A DNA stretch of 48,519 nucleotides from Acidimicrobiaceae bacterium (GCA_027315005.1 DAHUZT010000036.1:1-48519); one strand, 5' to 3'. Shown: positions 17,792 to 26,650, numbered from the stretch's first letter. Program-made: numbers and translations. Notes: generated by a model not told the origin, from the sequence alone.

Positions 17792-18945
17792 TGGCCGAGC
17801 GCTGCGCAGTTATCGGAGTCGGTCAGACCCACCACAAGGCCAAACGAGAAGACGTGTCCATCGCCGGACTGGTCCGGGAGGCCGCCGCCATGGCCGTCGC
17901 GGACGCCGAGCTCGGTTGGCCGGACATCGATGCAGTTGTGATCGGAAAAGCTCCCGACATGTTCGAAGGGAACATGATGCCCGAGCTGTACCTCGCGCCC
18001 GCACTCGGCGCGGTGGGCAAGCCAATGATCCGAGTCCACACCGCCGGGTCGGTCGGGGGGTCGACCGCCATCGTCGCCGCCCACCTGGTCGCGTCCGGTA
18101 TCCACAAGCGCGTGCTCACCGTGGCCTACGAGAAGCAGTCGGACTCGGACGCCATGTGGGCCTTGTCGGTACCTCAGCCCTTCGCGGCCCCGCTACTGGC
18201 GGGGGCGGGGGGTTACTTCGCGCCCCACATCCGCGCCTACATGCGCCGATCTGGTGCTCCCGACCACATCGGCCGGATGGTGGCGGTCAAGGACCGTCAG
18301 AACGCATTGCGCAACCCCTTCGCCCACCTGCACCTCCCCGACATCTCGATGGAGATGGTCGAGGAGTCGATGATGTTGTGGGATCCGCTCCGCTACCTGG
18401 AGGCGTGCCCGTCCTCCGACGGGGCGGCCGCCATGGTGCTGGCGGCGGAGGACGCCGTCTCGGGGCGGTTCCCGCCAGCATGGGTGCACGGATTGGCAAT
18501 GCGCTCGGAGCCCACCATGTTCGCCGGTCGCGACCAGGTCAATCCTCGGGCCGGACGTGACTGCTCGGCCGACGTGTACTCCCAAGCCGGCATCACCGAC
18601 CCCCGCTCCCAGCTGGATGTGGCCGAAGTGTACGTGCCCTTCAGCTGGTACGAGCCGATGTGGCTCGAGAACCTCGGCTTCTGCGAATTGGGCGAAGGCT
18701 GGAAGCTGACCGAGGCGGGGGCGACCGCCTTCGAGGGGGACATCCCGTGGAACACCTCGGGCGGCGTACTCTCCTCCAACCCGATCGGCGCATCGGGAAT
18801 GCTGCGCTTCCTAGAAGTGGCCATGCAGGTTCGGGGCCAGGCCGGCGAGCACCAGGTCGACGGGGCCCGCCTGGCGCTCGGCCAGGCCTACGGGGGCGGG
18901 TCCCAGTTCTTCTCCATGTGGGTGGTGGGGGCCGACAGACCGTGA
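17791..18945 (+). CDS. Thiolase-like protein (SCP-x/Ltp type), second subunit
   Basis: A 384-residue thiolase-fold protein; its ATG overlaps the previous TGA by one base. CAVIGVGQTHHKAKREDVSI begins the fold. VHTAGSVGGSTAIVAAHLVA near 74-93 marks the nucleophile helix, with Gly-Ser where catalytic thiolases have Cys. SSDGAAAMVLAAEDAV near 210, DVAEVYVPFSWYEPMWLENL near 275 and NTSGGVLSSNPIGASGMLR near 315 follow. The C-terminal GQAYGGGSQFFSM replaces the catalytic Cys-Gly block. It probably forms a heteromer with the preceding protein. The pathway is inferred to be acyl-CoA side-chain degradation, for example of steroid-like or branched compounds. Confidence 0.87.
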   Translation: MAERCAVIGVGQTHHKAKREDVSIAGLVREAAAMAVADAELGWPDIDAVVIGKAPDMFEGNMMPELYLAPALGAVGKPMIRVHTAGSVGGSTAIVAAHLVASGIHKRVLTVAYEKQSDSDAMWALSVPQPFAAPLLAGAGGYFAPHIRAYMRRSGAPDHIGRMVAVKDRQNALRNPFAHLHLPDISMEMVEESMMLWDPLRYLEACPSSDGAAAMVLAAEDAVSGRFPPAWVHGLAMRSEPTMFAGRDQVNPRAGRDCSADVYSQAGITDPRSQLDVAEVYVPFSWYEPMWLENLGFCELGEGWKLTEAGATAFEGDIPWNTSGGVLSSNPIGASGMLRFLEVAMQVRGQAGEHQVDGARLALGQAYGGGSQFFSMWVVGADRP

Positions 18946-19140
18946 TCCGGCGGTAGTGCTTGGGCTCGGCTGGGGGTGGGTCGTGCGAGCTGTGAGGCCG
19001 GAGCATCGCCGATGGGGCTACCGGGGTGGCGCGCATTGAGAGCCGAAGAACCCGTGCCGTGTCCCGCCAACCGATCGTTCGCCGTGACCACCAAGATCGG
19101 TCTGTCCTGAGTGCCTCCGGCGCGCCGGGACGGGGACAGT

Positions 19141-20448
19141 TCAGCCGGTTTTGGTGAACACGTCGGGTCCGAAGGTGGCGCTGACCGTCCGGGCCTCTCC
19201 CAACTTCGGCAATCCGAACAGCTCCTCGACTGTGGCCAGGGTCGAGTAGTGGTTGTAGGGAACCGCACTCTTCGTTCCTCCACGTATGAACGGAGAGAGC
19301 AGGACCGCCCCGATCCGTCCTCCGCCGGGACCGGTGATGCCAGGCAGAGGCGCCGAGGGTCCGGGAATCTCGTTGCAGCAGGCAGCTGTGTCGACAGGGT
19401 TGTTCCCACTGCTGGCGGACTCGTCGAAGGTGATCTCGAGCAGTCCGTTCTGCCTGAAGGCCGGTGATCGGGTGATCCGTGGGACCCAGGTTCGGAGAAA
19501 GGTGTCGATGTTGACCAGGGCCGATGGGCTGGCCTGCTGGTTGGGACACGGAGCGTCGTGGCCGTCGTAGCAGAGGTTCGGCGTGATGAAGCTGAAGTCC
19601 GGCGTGGTGGAGACGGTCCGCAGGTCGGTGGCCAGCCCGGACGTGCCAGCGGGAGTGCCCGCGGGCAGCGCCCCGGTCGTCGTACCGAGAGGCACCACGT
19701 GACTGTCGCACAACGACGAGTTGCCGATGATCGACTTGAAGTAGACGAAGGGATCGTGCCGGGTGGCGTATCCGTCGCCAGCCACGGCGGTCTGGGTGTT
19801 GTCCTTGGCGCCCACTGCGGGATGCCCGCAGACCGCCGACTCGCGGGAGGGAATGTTCCCCATGTCCTGCATGTACGCTTTCCAGGTCAGACCGGCGCCG
19901 GTGAGCTGGCTTCCCAGGTTTCCAACGGTCGTCGGGTACACGCAGCCCGTACCCGATATCTGCCCATCGGCAACAAGCGTGGCCGAGGCCGGGAAGGGGG
20001 TGAAGATCGGGCAGTCGGTCTGGTTGGCCGGGTTAGGTGCCTGCCCCGAGATGAGCGCGATGTAGTTGTCGTTCGAGTAATGCCCGGTGGCGTAGTAGTT
20101 GGAGAGAAGGGCGCCCTCCGACGGTAGCGTCGAAGCCAGGTAGCTATCCGACGAAGGATGGCCGAAAGTTGCGTCGTATCCCTGGTTCTCGAGCACGATG
20201 AGGAAGACGTGTCGGATGGGTGGGAGCCGGAAGTGCGACCCGCCGGCCGCGGTCGTGGTCGGGGATGCATGGTTGGTCGTGGATGCATGGTTGGTCGTGC
20301 CCGGAGCGGCGGTCGACGACGAACAAGCGGCGGCCACGACCGCCACCGCCACGAGCAGGAGGAGTGGTCCCTTCCGCTGATGTCCGGCCGTGAGGATGCG
20401 CGGGGGACGGCAGGGGGGGTGAAGGCGGAGGGGATGTAGGTGCCGCAT
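19141..20448 (-). CDS. Secreted phosphoesterase-family lipoprotein
   Basis: A 435-residue protein. After a basic N-terminus a hydrophobic stretch LLLLVAVAVVAAACSSS ends in a lipobox-like AAAC near residue 41, so it is probably an outer-surface lipoprotein. A Thr/Asn/His-rich linker follows. The enzyme domain opens with IRHVFLIVLENQGYDATFG near 78 and has SNYYATGHYSNDNYIALISG near 115 and LLEITFDES near 340, the pattern of the phospholipase C/acid phosphatase phosphoesterase family, where Glu, Asn and Asp ligands hold the metal. The substrate may be a phosphate ester or phospholipid. The linker contains an exact 18-base tandem repeat. Confidence 0.85.
   Translation of the reverse strand: MRHLHPLRLHPPCRPPRILTAGHQRKGPLLLLVAVAVVAAACSSSTAAPGTTNHASTTNHASPTTTAAGGSHFRLPPIRHVFLIVLENQGYDATFGHPSSDSYLASTLPSEGALLSNYYATGHYSNDNYIALISGQAPNPANQTDCPIFTPFPASATLVADGQISGTGCVYPTTVGNLGSQLTGAGLTWKAYMQDMGNIPSRESAVCGHPAVGAKDNTQTAVAGDGYATRHDPFVYFKSIIGNSSLCDSHVVPLGTTTGALPAGTPAGTSGLATDLRTVSTTPDFSFITPNLCYDGHDAPCPNQQASPSALVNIDTFLRTWVPRITRSPAFRQNGLLEITFDESASSGNNPVDTAACCNEIPGPSAPLPGITGPGGGRIGAVLLSPFIRGGTKSAVPYNHYSTLATVEELFGLPKLGEARTVSATFGPDVFTKTG
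20263..20298. repeat. Exact 18-base tandem repeat, two copies
   Basis: GGATGCATGGTTGGTCGT occurs twice in a row (20263-20280, 20281-20298). On the coding strand it gives the doubled TTNHAS linker of the phosphoesterase lipoprotein. The frame is kept, so copy number could change freely. Confidence 0.9.
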
Positions 20449-20536
20449 GGTTGGGTTCTAGCGCATCGGCCGGTCGGATGTCGGGTCGAGCGGCCGATAC
20501 ACTCGTCCGGGTGCGTCGAGCGTCCGGAGGCATCAG

Positions 20537-20734
20537 GTGAAGATCGTTGTCGATTATGACGAATGCGCCAGCAACGCTGTGTGCATGGGTATCGCTCCCG
20601 AAGTGTTCGAGGTCCGAGATGACGGGTACCTTTACGTGCTCGACGAGCATCCCGGGGAGGAACTGCGCGACAAGGTACGACAGGCCGCGAACGGCTGTCC
20701 CACCGGAGCCATCACCATCGTCGAGGACGAGTAG
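20537..20734 (+). CDS. [3Fe-4S]-type single-cluster ferredoxin
   Basis: A 65-residue ferredoxin: VDYDECASNAVCMGIAPEVF and later NGCPTGAITI. The cysteine pattern C-x5-C ... C-P, with no Cys at the second position of the usual motif, is that of actinobacterial [3Fe-4S] ferredoxins that pass electrons to cytochromes P450. No P450 gene is in the window. GTG 20537 has GGAGG eight bases ahead. Its stop is 6 bases before the gltX start, so the two are probably co-transcribed, an odd pairing. Confidence 0.9.
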   Translation: MKIVVDYDECASNAVCMGIAPEVFEVRDDGYLYVLDEHPGEELRDKVRQAANGCPTGAITIVEDE

Positions 20735-20740
20735 CGCCAG

Positions 20741-22222
20741 GTGGCTGGCGACGCGCCGAGAGTCCGATTCGCCCCGTCGCCCACCGGCTACTTCCACGTT
20801 GGAAGCGCCCGCGCCGCATTGTTCAACTGGCTCGTCGCCCGGCAGTCGGGTGGGACCTTGGTGCTCCGCATCGAGGACACCGATGGTGAACGGGGACGGG
20901 AGGAATGGGTGGACGGGATCGTCTCCGCCCTTGCGTGGCTCGGGTTGGAACCTGACGAAGGTCCGTACCGCCAGTCGACCAGGGGCGGGCGGTACCGGCA
21001 GGCCACGGACGCCCTTTGGGAGAGCGGTCATCTGTACGCATGTGGATGTACCCGGGGGGAGATCGACGCTCGCAATCGGGCCGCAGGCATCCAGACGCCC
21101 GGTTACGACGGGTACTGTCGTGATCTGGGCCTGCCTCGCGGGGAAGGCCGCGCGCTCCGGTTCCGCACCCCGCACCAGAACCAGGTGGTCGTCGACGATG
21201 TGGTGCGGGGGAGGGTCGAGTTCCCCGGCGATGCCATCGACGACTTCGTGGCGGTCAAGAGCTCCGGCGCACCCCTCTTCGTGCTTGCCAACGTCGTCGA
21301 CGATATCGATATGGGTATCACCCACGTCATCCGGGGCGAAGACCTGCTACCCACCACTCCGAAGGGAATCCTGGTCTGGAAGGCACTGGTCTCCCTCGGA
21401 TGGCGGACAGAAGGAACGGTGGGCGTGGAGGCCGGATCCACTCCAGGGCTTCCCGTGTTCGCCCACCTTCCGCTTCTGGTCAACAAGGCACGGAAGAAGC
21501 TGTCCAAGCGTCGCGACCCGGTTGCGGTCGAGTCCTACCGCCACGACGGGTATCTGCCCGACGCCTTCGTCAACTATCTCGCACTGCTCGGCTGGGCACC
21601 CCCGGGCGGGGAGGAGCACCTGAGCCGGGAACAGCTGGTGGAACAGTTCCGGCTGGGGAGCGTGAACCATTCTCCGGCCTTCTTCGACGTGGCCAAGCTC
21701 ACCCATCTGAACGGTGAGTACATCCGGGCGATGACGATCGACGGCTTCATCGATGCCTGCCAACCGTGGCTCACCGGTGACCGTGCACCATGGCCGACTG
21801 AGTCCTTCGACCCTGACGTCTTCGACCGGATGGCCCCGCTGGTCAAGGAACGGGTGGCGGTGCTGAGTGAGGTACCGGCCATGATCGACTTTCTCTTCGT
21901 CGATGCCCCTACCATCGACGAGGAGGAATGGAACACGGCCAATTCCTCAGACGACACCGCGATGGTCATCCTCACCCGGACGGCCACCGTCTACCGCTCG
22001 CTGATCCAGAACTGGGACAGTGGTGCGCTGCATGCCGCCACCAAGGCGATCGGGGAGGAAGTCGGTTGGAAGCTGGGCAAGGCACAGGCTCCCATCCGCT
22101 TGGCGGTGACCGGTCGGAAGGTGGGCCCACCGTTGTTCGAGTCGCTGGAGGTATTGGGCCCGGAGCGGACCCTGCGCCGACTGGAGTTCGCGATCGAGCG
22201 GCACCGCACCGCACGGGCGTGA
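20741..22222 (+). CDS. gltX: Glutamyl-tRNA synthetase
   Basis: A 493-residue class I aminoacyl-tRNA synthetase that charges tRNA-Glu. RFAPSPTGYFHVGSARAALF near 8-27 holds the HIGH-type motif (HVGS), VLRIEDTD near 40, the substrate-binding VIRGEDLLPTTPKGIL near 190, and KKLSKRRDPVAVE near 250 the KMSKS-type motif. The C-terminal helical anticodon-binding domain is complete to the usual length. The N-terminal catalytic Cys ribbon is partly retained as YACGCTRGEIDARNRAAG. Start is GTG 20741, directly after the ferredoxin. A tRNA-Glu gene lies 1.3 kb downstream. Confidence 0.96.
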   Translation: MAGDAPRVRFAPSPTGYFHVGSARAALFNWLVARQSGGTLVLRIEDTDGERGREEWVDGIVSALAWLGLEPDEGPYRQSTRGGRYRQATDALWESGHLYACGCTRGEIDARNRAAGIQTPGYDGYCRDLGLPRGEGRALRFRTPHQNQVVVDDVVRGRVEFPGDAIDDFVAVKSSGAPLFVLANVVDDIDMGITHVIRGEDLLPTTPKGILVWKALVSLGWRTEGTVGVEAGSTPGLPVFAHLPLLVNKARKKLSKRRDPVAVESYRHDGYLPDAFVNYLALLGWAPPGGEEHLSREQLVEQFRLGSVNHSPAFFDVAKLTHLNGEYIRAMTIDGFIDACQPWLTGDRAPWPTESFDPDVFDRMAPLVKERVAVLSEVPAMIDFLFVDAPTIDEEEWNTANSSDDTAMVILTRTATVYRSLIQNWDSGALHAATKAIGEEVGWKLGKAQAPIRLAVTGRKVGPPLFESLEVLGPERTLRRLEFAIERHRTARA

Positions 22223-22256
22223 TCCGCCCCGATCGCCACCGGCTCGACCGGTCCAG

Positions 22257-22904
22257 ATGGGCCTGATCGCCACCCTCACCGGGTTCCGCCTCCTCCGCTT
22301 CCTCGTGAGGGCGATGGTGTTGGTGATCGCCGTCCTGGTGGTCTACCTGGTGGTCACCGGGGTCCAGGTCTGGCTGACAAGCCGCCAGTACCTGCCGCGC
22401 CCTTCCGATGCCATCGTGGTGATGGGATCAGCCCAATACAACGGCATCCCGTCCCCCGACCTCGCCGCCCGCCTCGACGAGGCCGAGCTGCTGTGGAAAC
22501 AGCGGTGGGCCCGCACCATCATGGTCACCGGCTACACGCAACCGGGTGACCTCTTCACCGAGGCGGAGGCCTCGGCCCGGTACCTGGAGGACGCCGGTAT
22601 CCCGGCGTCGGACATCCTGGAGGCAGGTGGGATCGACTCGTGGGAGAACCTGTCGGGGGCCGCTCCCGAACTGTTGGCCCGCGGGGACAAAACGGTGCTG
22701 ATGGTGACCGATCCCTTCCACGAGGACCGGAGCATGGCCATCGCCACCACGGTCGGCCTCATCCCCACACCAACTCCCACCCAGACGTCGCCCATCAGGG
22801 GAACGGCCACCGTCCCGTACTTCGCCAAGGAGGCGCTGGCGGTGGGGCTGGGGCGAATCGTCGGCTACCAGCAACTGAGCTCGTGGAGCACCTCGATCGG
22901 ATGA
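22257..22904 (+). CDS. YdcF/ElyC-like DUF218 membrane protein
   Basis: A 215-residue protein with one N-terminal membrane helix (FLVRAMVLVIAVLVVYLVVT, about 15-34) and a DUF218 domain outside. Motifs are DAIVVMGSAQYNGIPSPDLA near 51, TIMVTGYTQPGDLFTEAEAS near 87 and VLMVTDPFHEDRSMAIA near 146. Relatives (SanA, ElyC, YdcF) act in cell-envelope integrity or bind nucleotides; the biochemical activity is not settled. It follows gltX by 34 bases on the same strand. Confidence 0.88.
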   Translation: MGLIATLTGFRLLRFLVRAMVLVIAVLVVYLVVTGVQVWLTSRQYLPRPSDAIVVMGSAQYNGIPSPDLAARLDEAELLWKQRWARTIMVTGYTQPGDLFTEAEASARYLEDAGIPASDILEAGGIDSWENLSGAAPELLARGDKTVLMVTDPFHEDRSMAIATTVGLIPTPTPTQTSPIRGTATVPYFAKEALAVGLGRIVGYQQLSSWSTSIG

Positions 22905-23328
22905 TGACCGGCAACGTGCTCTCCATTGCCGGTGCTTGTCGGATCCACCTCCCGATGCCCCGTTTGCACCGTTCGACCGACTGGCCGTCGGGGACGCCCT
23001 TCGAACCCCGATCGTTGCCGTCATTCGATTCCCGGCCCCGCCCATCCGCGCTGGGGCCACTGGGATCCGACCCAGAGGCCTTCGATCCCTCGGAGTGGCA
23101 CCCCGCCACGCCTGAGGGCGGTGGACGGGTCCGGAGGCGAGGACCAGTGGGAGGAGGAAGGCACTCACGATCCTCGCCGACTGTGGATTGTGGCGAACGG
23201 AGAACGGGCGCGGGGCGGACGGCCGGTGAGTGGACCGGGGAGAGGATGAAGAGGCGCGCCGGACGAGGGTGGTGGCTCATGGCAGTGCTCGGTTCGGTCT
23301 CCGTCGGCTAGGCTGTCGCTTCGCCCAT
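22905..23328. other. 424-base interval ahead of the tRNA genes
   Basis: There is no recognisable protein. Open frames here are rich in Arg, Pro and Ser. A TAGGCT at 23309-23314, 14 bases before the tRNA-Gln 5' end, is a candidate -10 element for the tRNA genes. Confidence 0.35.
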
Positions 23329-23401
23329 TCGGGGGTGGCGCAACTGGCAGCGCGCATGATTCTGGTTCATGAGGTTGGAGGTTCGAGCCCTCCCCCCCGA
23401 G
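23329..23401 (+). tRNA. tRNA-Gln (anticodon CTG)
   Basis: All arms fold. Acceptor 23329-23335 (TCGGGGG) pairs with 23394-23400 (CCCCCGA). The D stem is GCGC/GCGC with loop AACTGGCA. The anticodon stem CATGA/TCATG closes the loop TTCTGGT, giving anticodon CTG. The T stem GGAGG/CCTCC closes TTCGAGC. The discriminator is G and CCA is not encoded. Confidence 0.95.
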
Positions 23402-23487
23402 CGCCCGCTACCCTGTCCGGGAGTGACGCCCCTCGTCCGCGCAGAGGGATGAGCGTCACAGCAGGTCCCGCGCGGGGATCTGAACAG

Positions 23488-23563
23488 GGTCCCATCGTCT
23501 AGTGGCCCAGGACACCACCCTCTCAAGGTGGAGACACGGGTTCGAACCCCGTTGGGACTGCCA
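23488..23563 (+). tRNA. tRNA-Glu (anticodon CTC)
   Basis: Acceptor GGTCCCA (23488-23494) pairs with TGGGACT (23553-23559), with one G-U pair at the end. The anticodon stem CCACC/GGTGG closes CTCTCAA, anticodon CTC. The T arm is ACGGG TTCGAAC CCCGT. The discriminator G is followed by an encoded CCA (23561-23563). A truncated tyrosine integrase starts 18 bases downstream, so the 3' end is a likely past attachment site. Confidence 0.95.
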
Positions 23564-23580
23564 GTAAAAGGCCAGGTGAG

Positions 23581-24102
23581 ATGGCAATTATGGGGAGCCG
23601 CTCACCAAGCGGGCAGATCCTGCTACTGGCTTTGCTACTGGGATCGGTCTCCGGCGGTCCGCTCGGCGTGGAAGCAGGACCTCGGCCCAGGGGGCGCCCG
23701 GCGTACCGCAGACACATCAGGGAACGCGGGAGAGAGACGTGGGAGCTCCGGGGGTTCCTCGGCCGCGATCCCATCACCCGGCGCGACCGCTACAAGTCCC
23801 GCACTTTCAAGGGCGGGAAGAAGGATGCGGAAAGGGAGCTGCGGTCCCTCCTTTCGTCCGTCGAGGCCGGCGTGGTCAGCGAAGGAACGTCCGGGGACCT
23901 TCTCGAACGGTGGTACCTGGTTGCCTCGACGTCGAGGGACTGGTCGCCGAAGACGGTGGCCGAGCACCGGCGGATCATCGACAAGCAGCTCGGGCCTCTC
24001 AGCGGTCGGGCCCTGAACTATTGCCTGGACCGGCAGCGTTTGCGCTTTGCAACCAGCCCCCTGTCGACGAGTGACGAGCGCAGAACGCCGAGTCGGTGCT
24101 GA
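23581..24102 (+). pseudogene. Truncated tyrosine integrase, N-terminal domains only
   Basis: Residues from about 35 onward match the arm-binding and core-binding part of actinophage-type tyrosine recombinases: GRETWELRGFLGRDPITRRD, then YKSRTFKGGKKDAERELRSL, then LERWYLVASTSRDWSPKTVA and HRRIIDKQLGPLSGRAL. The likeness stops near residue 150. The catalytic domain with its Arg-His-x-x-Arg-Tyr residues is missing, replaced by an unrelated tail up to TGA 24102. The gene begins 18 bases after tRNA-Glu in the orientation expected for an element integrated at the tRNA 3' end. It cannot be active as it stands. Confidence 0.8.
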
Positions 24103-24240
24103 CCACGAGTGTGGCGCCCAGGACCGATGCTGCCGCGACGGCTTCGGCCGTGAGCAGGTTGAGCTGCCCAGGCAGATCCTTCTACGGGAGCGTGTCGACG
24201 TCGGCCGCTGACCGGTCGCCCTGCCCCTTCGCAGCTCGGT
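24040..24240 (-). pseudogene. Remnant of a PIN-domain (VapC-like) toxin
   Basis: The minus strand reads QLNLLTAEAVAAASVLGATL followed by VVSTDS, the pattern of the C-terminal half of PIN-domain toxins, where the terminal Asp is a metal ligand. An in-frame TAG (complement of 24182-24184) interrupts the sequence just upstream (VDTLP, stop, KDLPG). No N-terminal half with the first Asp is found. It overlaps the tail of the integrase fragment. I treat it as debris of a toxin gene; short likeness makes this moderately uncertain. Confidence 0.45.
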
Positions 24241-24369
24241 AAGGCTATGGTTCGAGCGGGTCGTTACTGGCGTCTGGGTGGAGCACCACCGGGGACCGGC
24301 CCGCCGGCAGCGTGTCGGAGATAGCCGTGCGCCTGGGCGAACATTCGAAGTCGTCCCAAGGAGCGTGTG

Positions 24370-25794
24370 ATGCCCGACTCGCCAGTGTCCATCGCCTATC
24401 GATCGGCGATCGAAGTCATCGCCGATGCGGAACCAGATGTGGCCGGGGCCATCGTCGGTGAGCTGGAGTCCCAACGGCGTCAATTGAAGCTCATTGCATC
24501 AGAGAACTACGCCTCACCAGCCGTGCTGCTCGCTATGGGCAACTGGCTGTCAGACAAGTACGCCGAAGGCACTCCAGGCCATCGTTTCTATGCCGGATGC
24601 GAGATGGTTGATCGCATCGAGACGTTGGCTACCGACCACGCCAAGGCGCTCTTTGGAGCCGAGCACGCCTACGTCCAACCTCATTCGGGGATCGACGCCA
24701 ACCTGGTCGCCTACTGGGCCATCCTTGCCCACCGAGTCGAGCAGCCTGTTCTCGTTGAGGCCGGCGTGGATCATGTGAACGACCTCGACGCCATGAGCTG
24801 GGACAAGCTGCGCAACGAGCTGCACTCCCAGCGCATGATGGGCATGGCGCTCGACGCCGGTGGTCACCTCACTCACGGATTCCGACCCAACATCTCCGGG
24901 AAGCTCTTCGACCAGACCAGCTACGGGGTCGATCCCACCTCCGGGCTCCTCGACTACGACGCCATCGCTGCTCAGGCCAGGGAGTTCCGTCCCTTGGTGC
25001 TGGTAGCGGGGTACTCCGCATATCCCCGGAACCCTAATTTCGCCACCCTGGCTGAGATCGCCCACGACGTCGGGGCCACGTTCATGGTCGACATGGCCCA
25101 CTTCGCTGGTCTGGTGGCCGGAAAGGTCCTCACCGGCGACCTCGATCCGGTCCCCTATGCCGATGTGGTGACCTCCACCACCCACAAGTCACTGCGCGGT
25201 CCTCGAGGTGGGCTGGTGCTCTGTACCGAGGAGTACGCACCGTACGTCGACAGGGGGTGTCCGATGGTCCTCGGCGGACCGCTCCCCCACGTGATGGCGG
25301 CCAAGGCCATCGCCTTGTCCGAGGCGCGTCGACCTTCATTCGCCGCGTATGCGGCCCAGATCGTGGCAAATGCCCGGGCGCTTGCTGAAGGGTTGGTACG
25401 CAGAGGAGCAGAACTGGTCACCGGTGGCACCGACAACCACCTTGCCCTCATCGACGTTGCCGCCAGCTTCGGCCTCACCGGTCGCCAGGCAGAGGCCGCT
25501 CTGCTCGATGCGGGCGTAGTCACCAACCGCAACTCGGTACCAGGTGACGCCAACGGGGCCTGGTACACCTCCGGCGTCCGACTCGGCACGCCGGCATTGA
25601 CCACACTCGGATTCGGGGCAGACGAGCTCGACGAGGTCGCTGACGTCCTCGTCAATGCGCTACGAGCCACGATCCCGGCTACGGCCACAGCCAAGGCGAA
25701 GTACGAGATCGATCCTGGGGTTGCGCAGGCCTGCCGGGCCCGGTGCGCCGATCTGCTTGCCCGCCACCCGCTCTATCCGGAGATCAAGCTGTGA
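24370..25794 (+). CDS. glyA: Serine hydroxymethyltransferase
   Basis: A 474-residue PLP enzyme that interconverts serine and glycine with tetrahydrofolate. [15 protein letters not shown] near 40 and [20 protein letters not shown] near 61 bind substrate and folate. [14 protein letters not shown] near 240 stacks on PLP, and [17 protein letters not shown] near 267 holds the PLP lysine. It is longer than the common 410-430-residue form because of an insert around 140-200 ([19 protein letters not shown] region), seen in a subset of bacterial SHMTs. ATG 24370 is preceded by AAGGAGCGTGTG. GTG 24367 is an alternative. It sits inside the tRNA-flanked region of broken genes but is itself intact. Confidence 0.94.
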   Translation: MPDSPVSIAYRSAIEVIADAEPDVAGAIVGELESQRRQLKLIASENYASPAVLLAMGNWLSDKYAEGTPGHRFYAGCEMVDRIETLATDHAKALFGAEHAYVQPHSGIDANLVAYWAILAHRVEQPVLVEAGVDHVNDLDAMSWDKLRNELHSQRMMGMALDAGGHLTHGFRPNISGKLFDQTSYGVDPTSGLLDYDAIAAQAREFRPLVLVAGYSAYPRNPNFATLAEIAHDVGATFMVDMAHFAGLVAGKVLTGDLDPVPYADVVTSTTHKSLRGPRGGLVLCTEEYAPYVDRGCPMVLGGPLPHVMAAKAIALSEARRPSFAAYAAQIVANARALAEGLVRRGAELVTGGTDNHLALIDVAASFGLTGRQAEAALLDAGVVTNRNSVPGDANGAWYTSGVRLGTPALTTLGFGADELDEVADVLVNALRATIPATATAKAKYEIDPGVAQACRARCADLLARHPLYPEIKL

Positions 25795-25930
25795 AACCGC
25801 ACGCATCGGTGCGAAGACGGCCCCGTACAGGGAACCCTCTACGGGATGGACACAGGTCAGCGGCGGTGTCGGTCGGGGAGCGTCCCGCAAGACCCGCCCG
25901 GCCAGCTGCCCGGTGGCGGGGGGCTCTCCG

Positions 25931-26452
25931 CTACAGCCTCGGGTCGGGTTGCGCCGGTCGAGGCCGCACCGATCCGCACACTCCGAAGGATCCTTCTGGC
26001 TCCGGCCGCCGCGAGACAGTGGAATGCGTCGGTGACGCCAGATCGACTGATCGGGTACCACGTTGATTCCAAGGAGACCTGGCGAACGTTTCAGGTCGCG
26101 GCACTAGGGCTAGGAGAGCGTGCAGCGGGTGTCGGTCCAATAGTTCGTTGACCGGGTTCGGCTCCATCAGCTCGAGGCGGTTGCCGAAAGGGTCGTCGAC
26201 GAGCAAGGCCGGGTGCGCCTTGTGGGCGGGTCTGAACTCGGCCTCGACCCCGAGGTGGATCTTCAAGTCGCCGTTCTCGAACCAGGACCCGCCTCGTTTG
26301 GCCAGAGGCTCCGGCTTCTGCTGTTCGGTGATCCCGAGAAGTCCGGCGTAAAAACCACGGGCCGCGCCCTCACCTCCGGTCGGCATCGCCAGCTGCACAT
26401 GGTCGATCTTGCGAACCGGCACTGCCACACCTGCTGCTACACCTGGAGCCAA
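25931..26452 (-). pseudogene. VOC/glyoxalase-family protein with an internal deletion
   Basis: The frame starts as a normal vicinal-oxygen-chelate protein: VRKIDHVQLAMPTGGEGAAR, then FYAGLLGITEQQKPEPLAKR, then GGSWFENGDLKIHLGVEAEF and RPAHKAHPALL. Here the family continues for about 30 residues (the helix and strand of the second half), but the sequence jumps straight to VDDPFGNRLELMEP, the last family motif. The reading frame is kept across the join. After that motif, where relatives end, it reads on for 75 unrelated residues. The protein probably cannot form the second half of the metal site, so loss of function is likely. Confidence 0.65.
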
Positions 26453-26650
26453 CGACCACGCTACTGAGACAGAGATCCGTCACGAGCACATACTGGGTGT
26501 TCTGTGCTTCGGCCGTGATTGCGACCGGCGGCGTTCTGGCGCGGCATTCTGCGCGGGTCGGGATGCTCGCGATCGCTGAATCGGGACCGAGTCCACCCGG
26601 CTCGATGAAGGGCCGCTTTGTCGTTACGGCACGGCTATGACTCGTGGAGG

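Noticed and set aside
23523-23777. Minus-strand frame ending PTGFEPVSPP
   Set aside because: It is the reverse reading of the tRNA-Glu gene, a common false protein.
23635-24483. Minus-strand frame of 282 codons over the integrase and glyA start
   Set aside because: Arg/Ser/Pro-rich shadow of the plus-strand integrase fragment and glyA; no family pattern.
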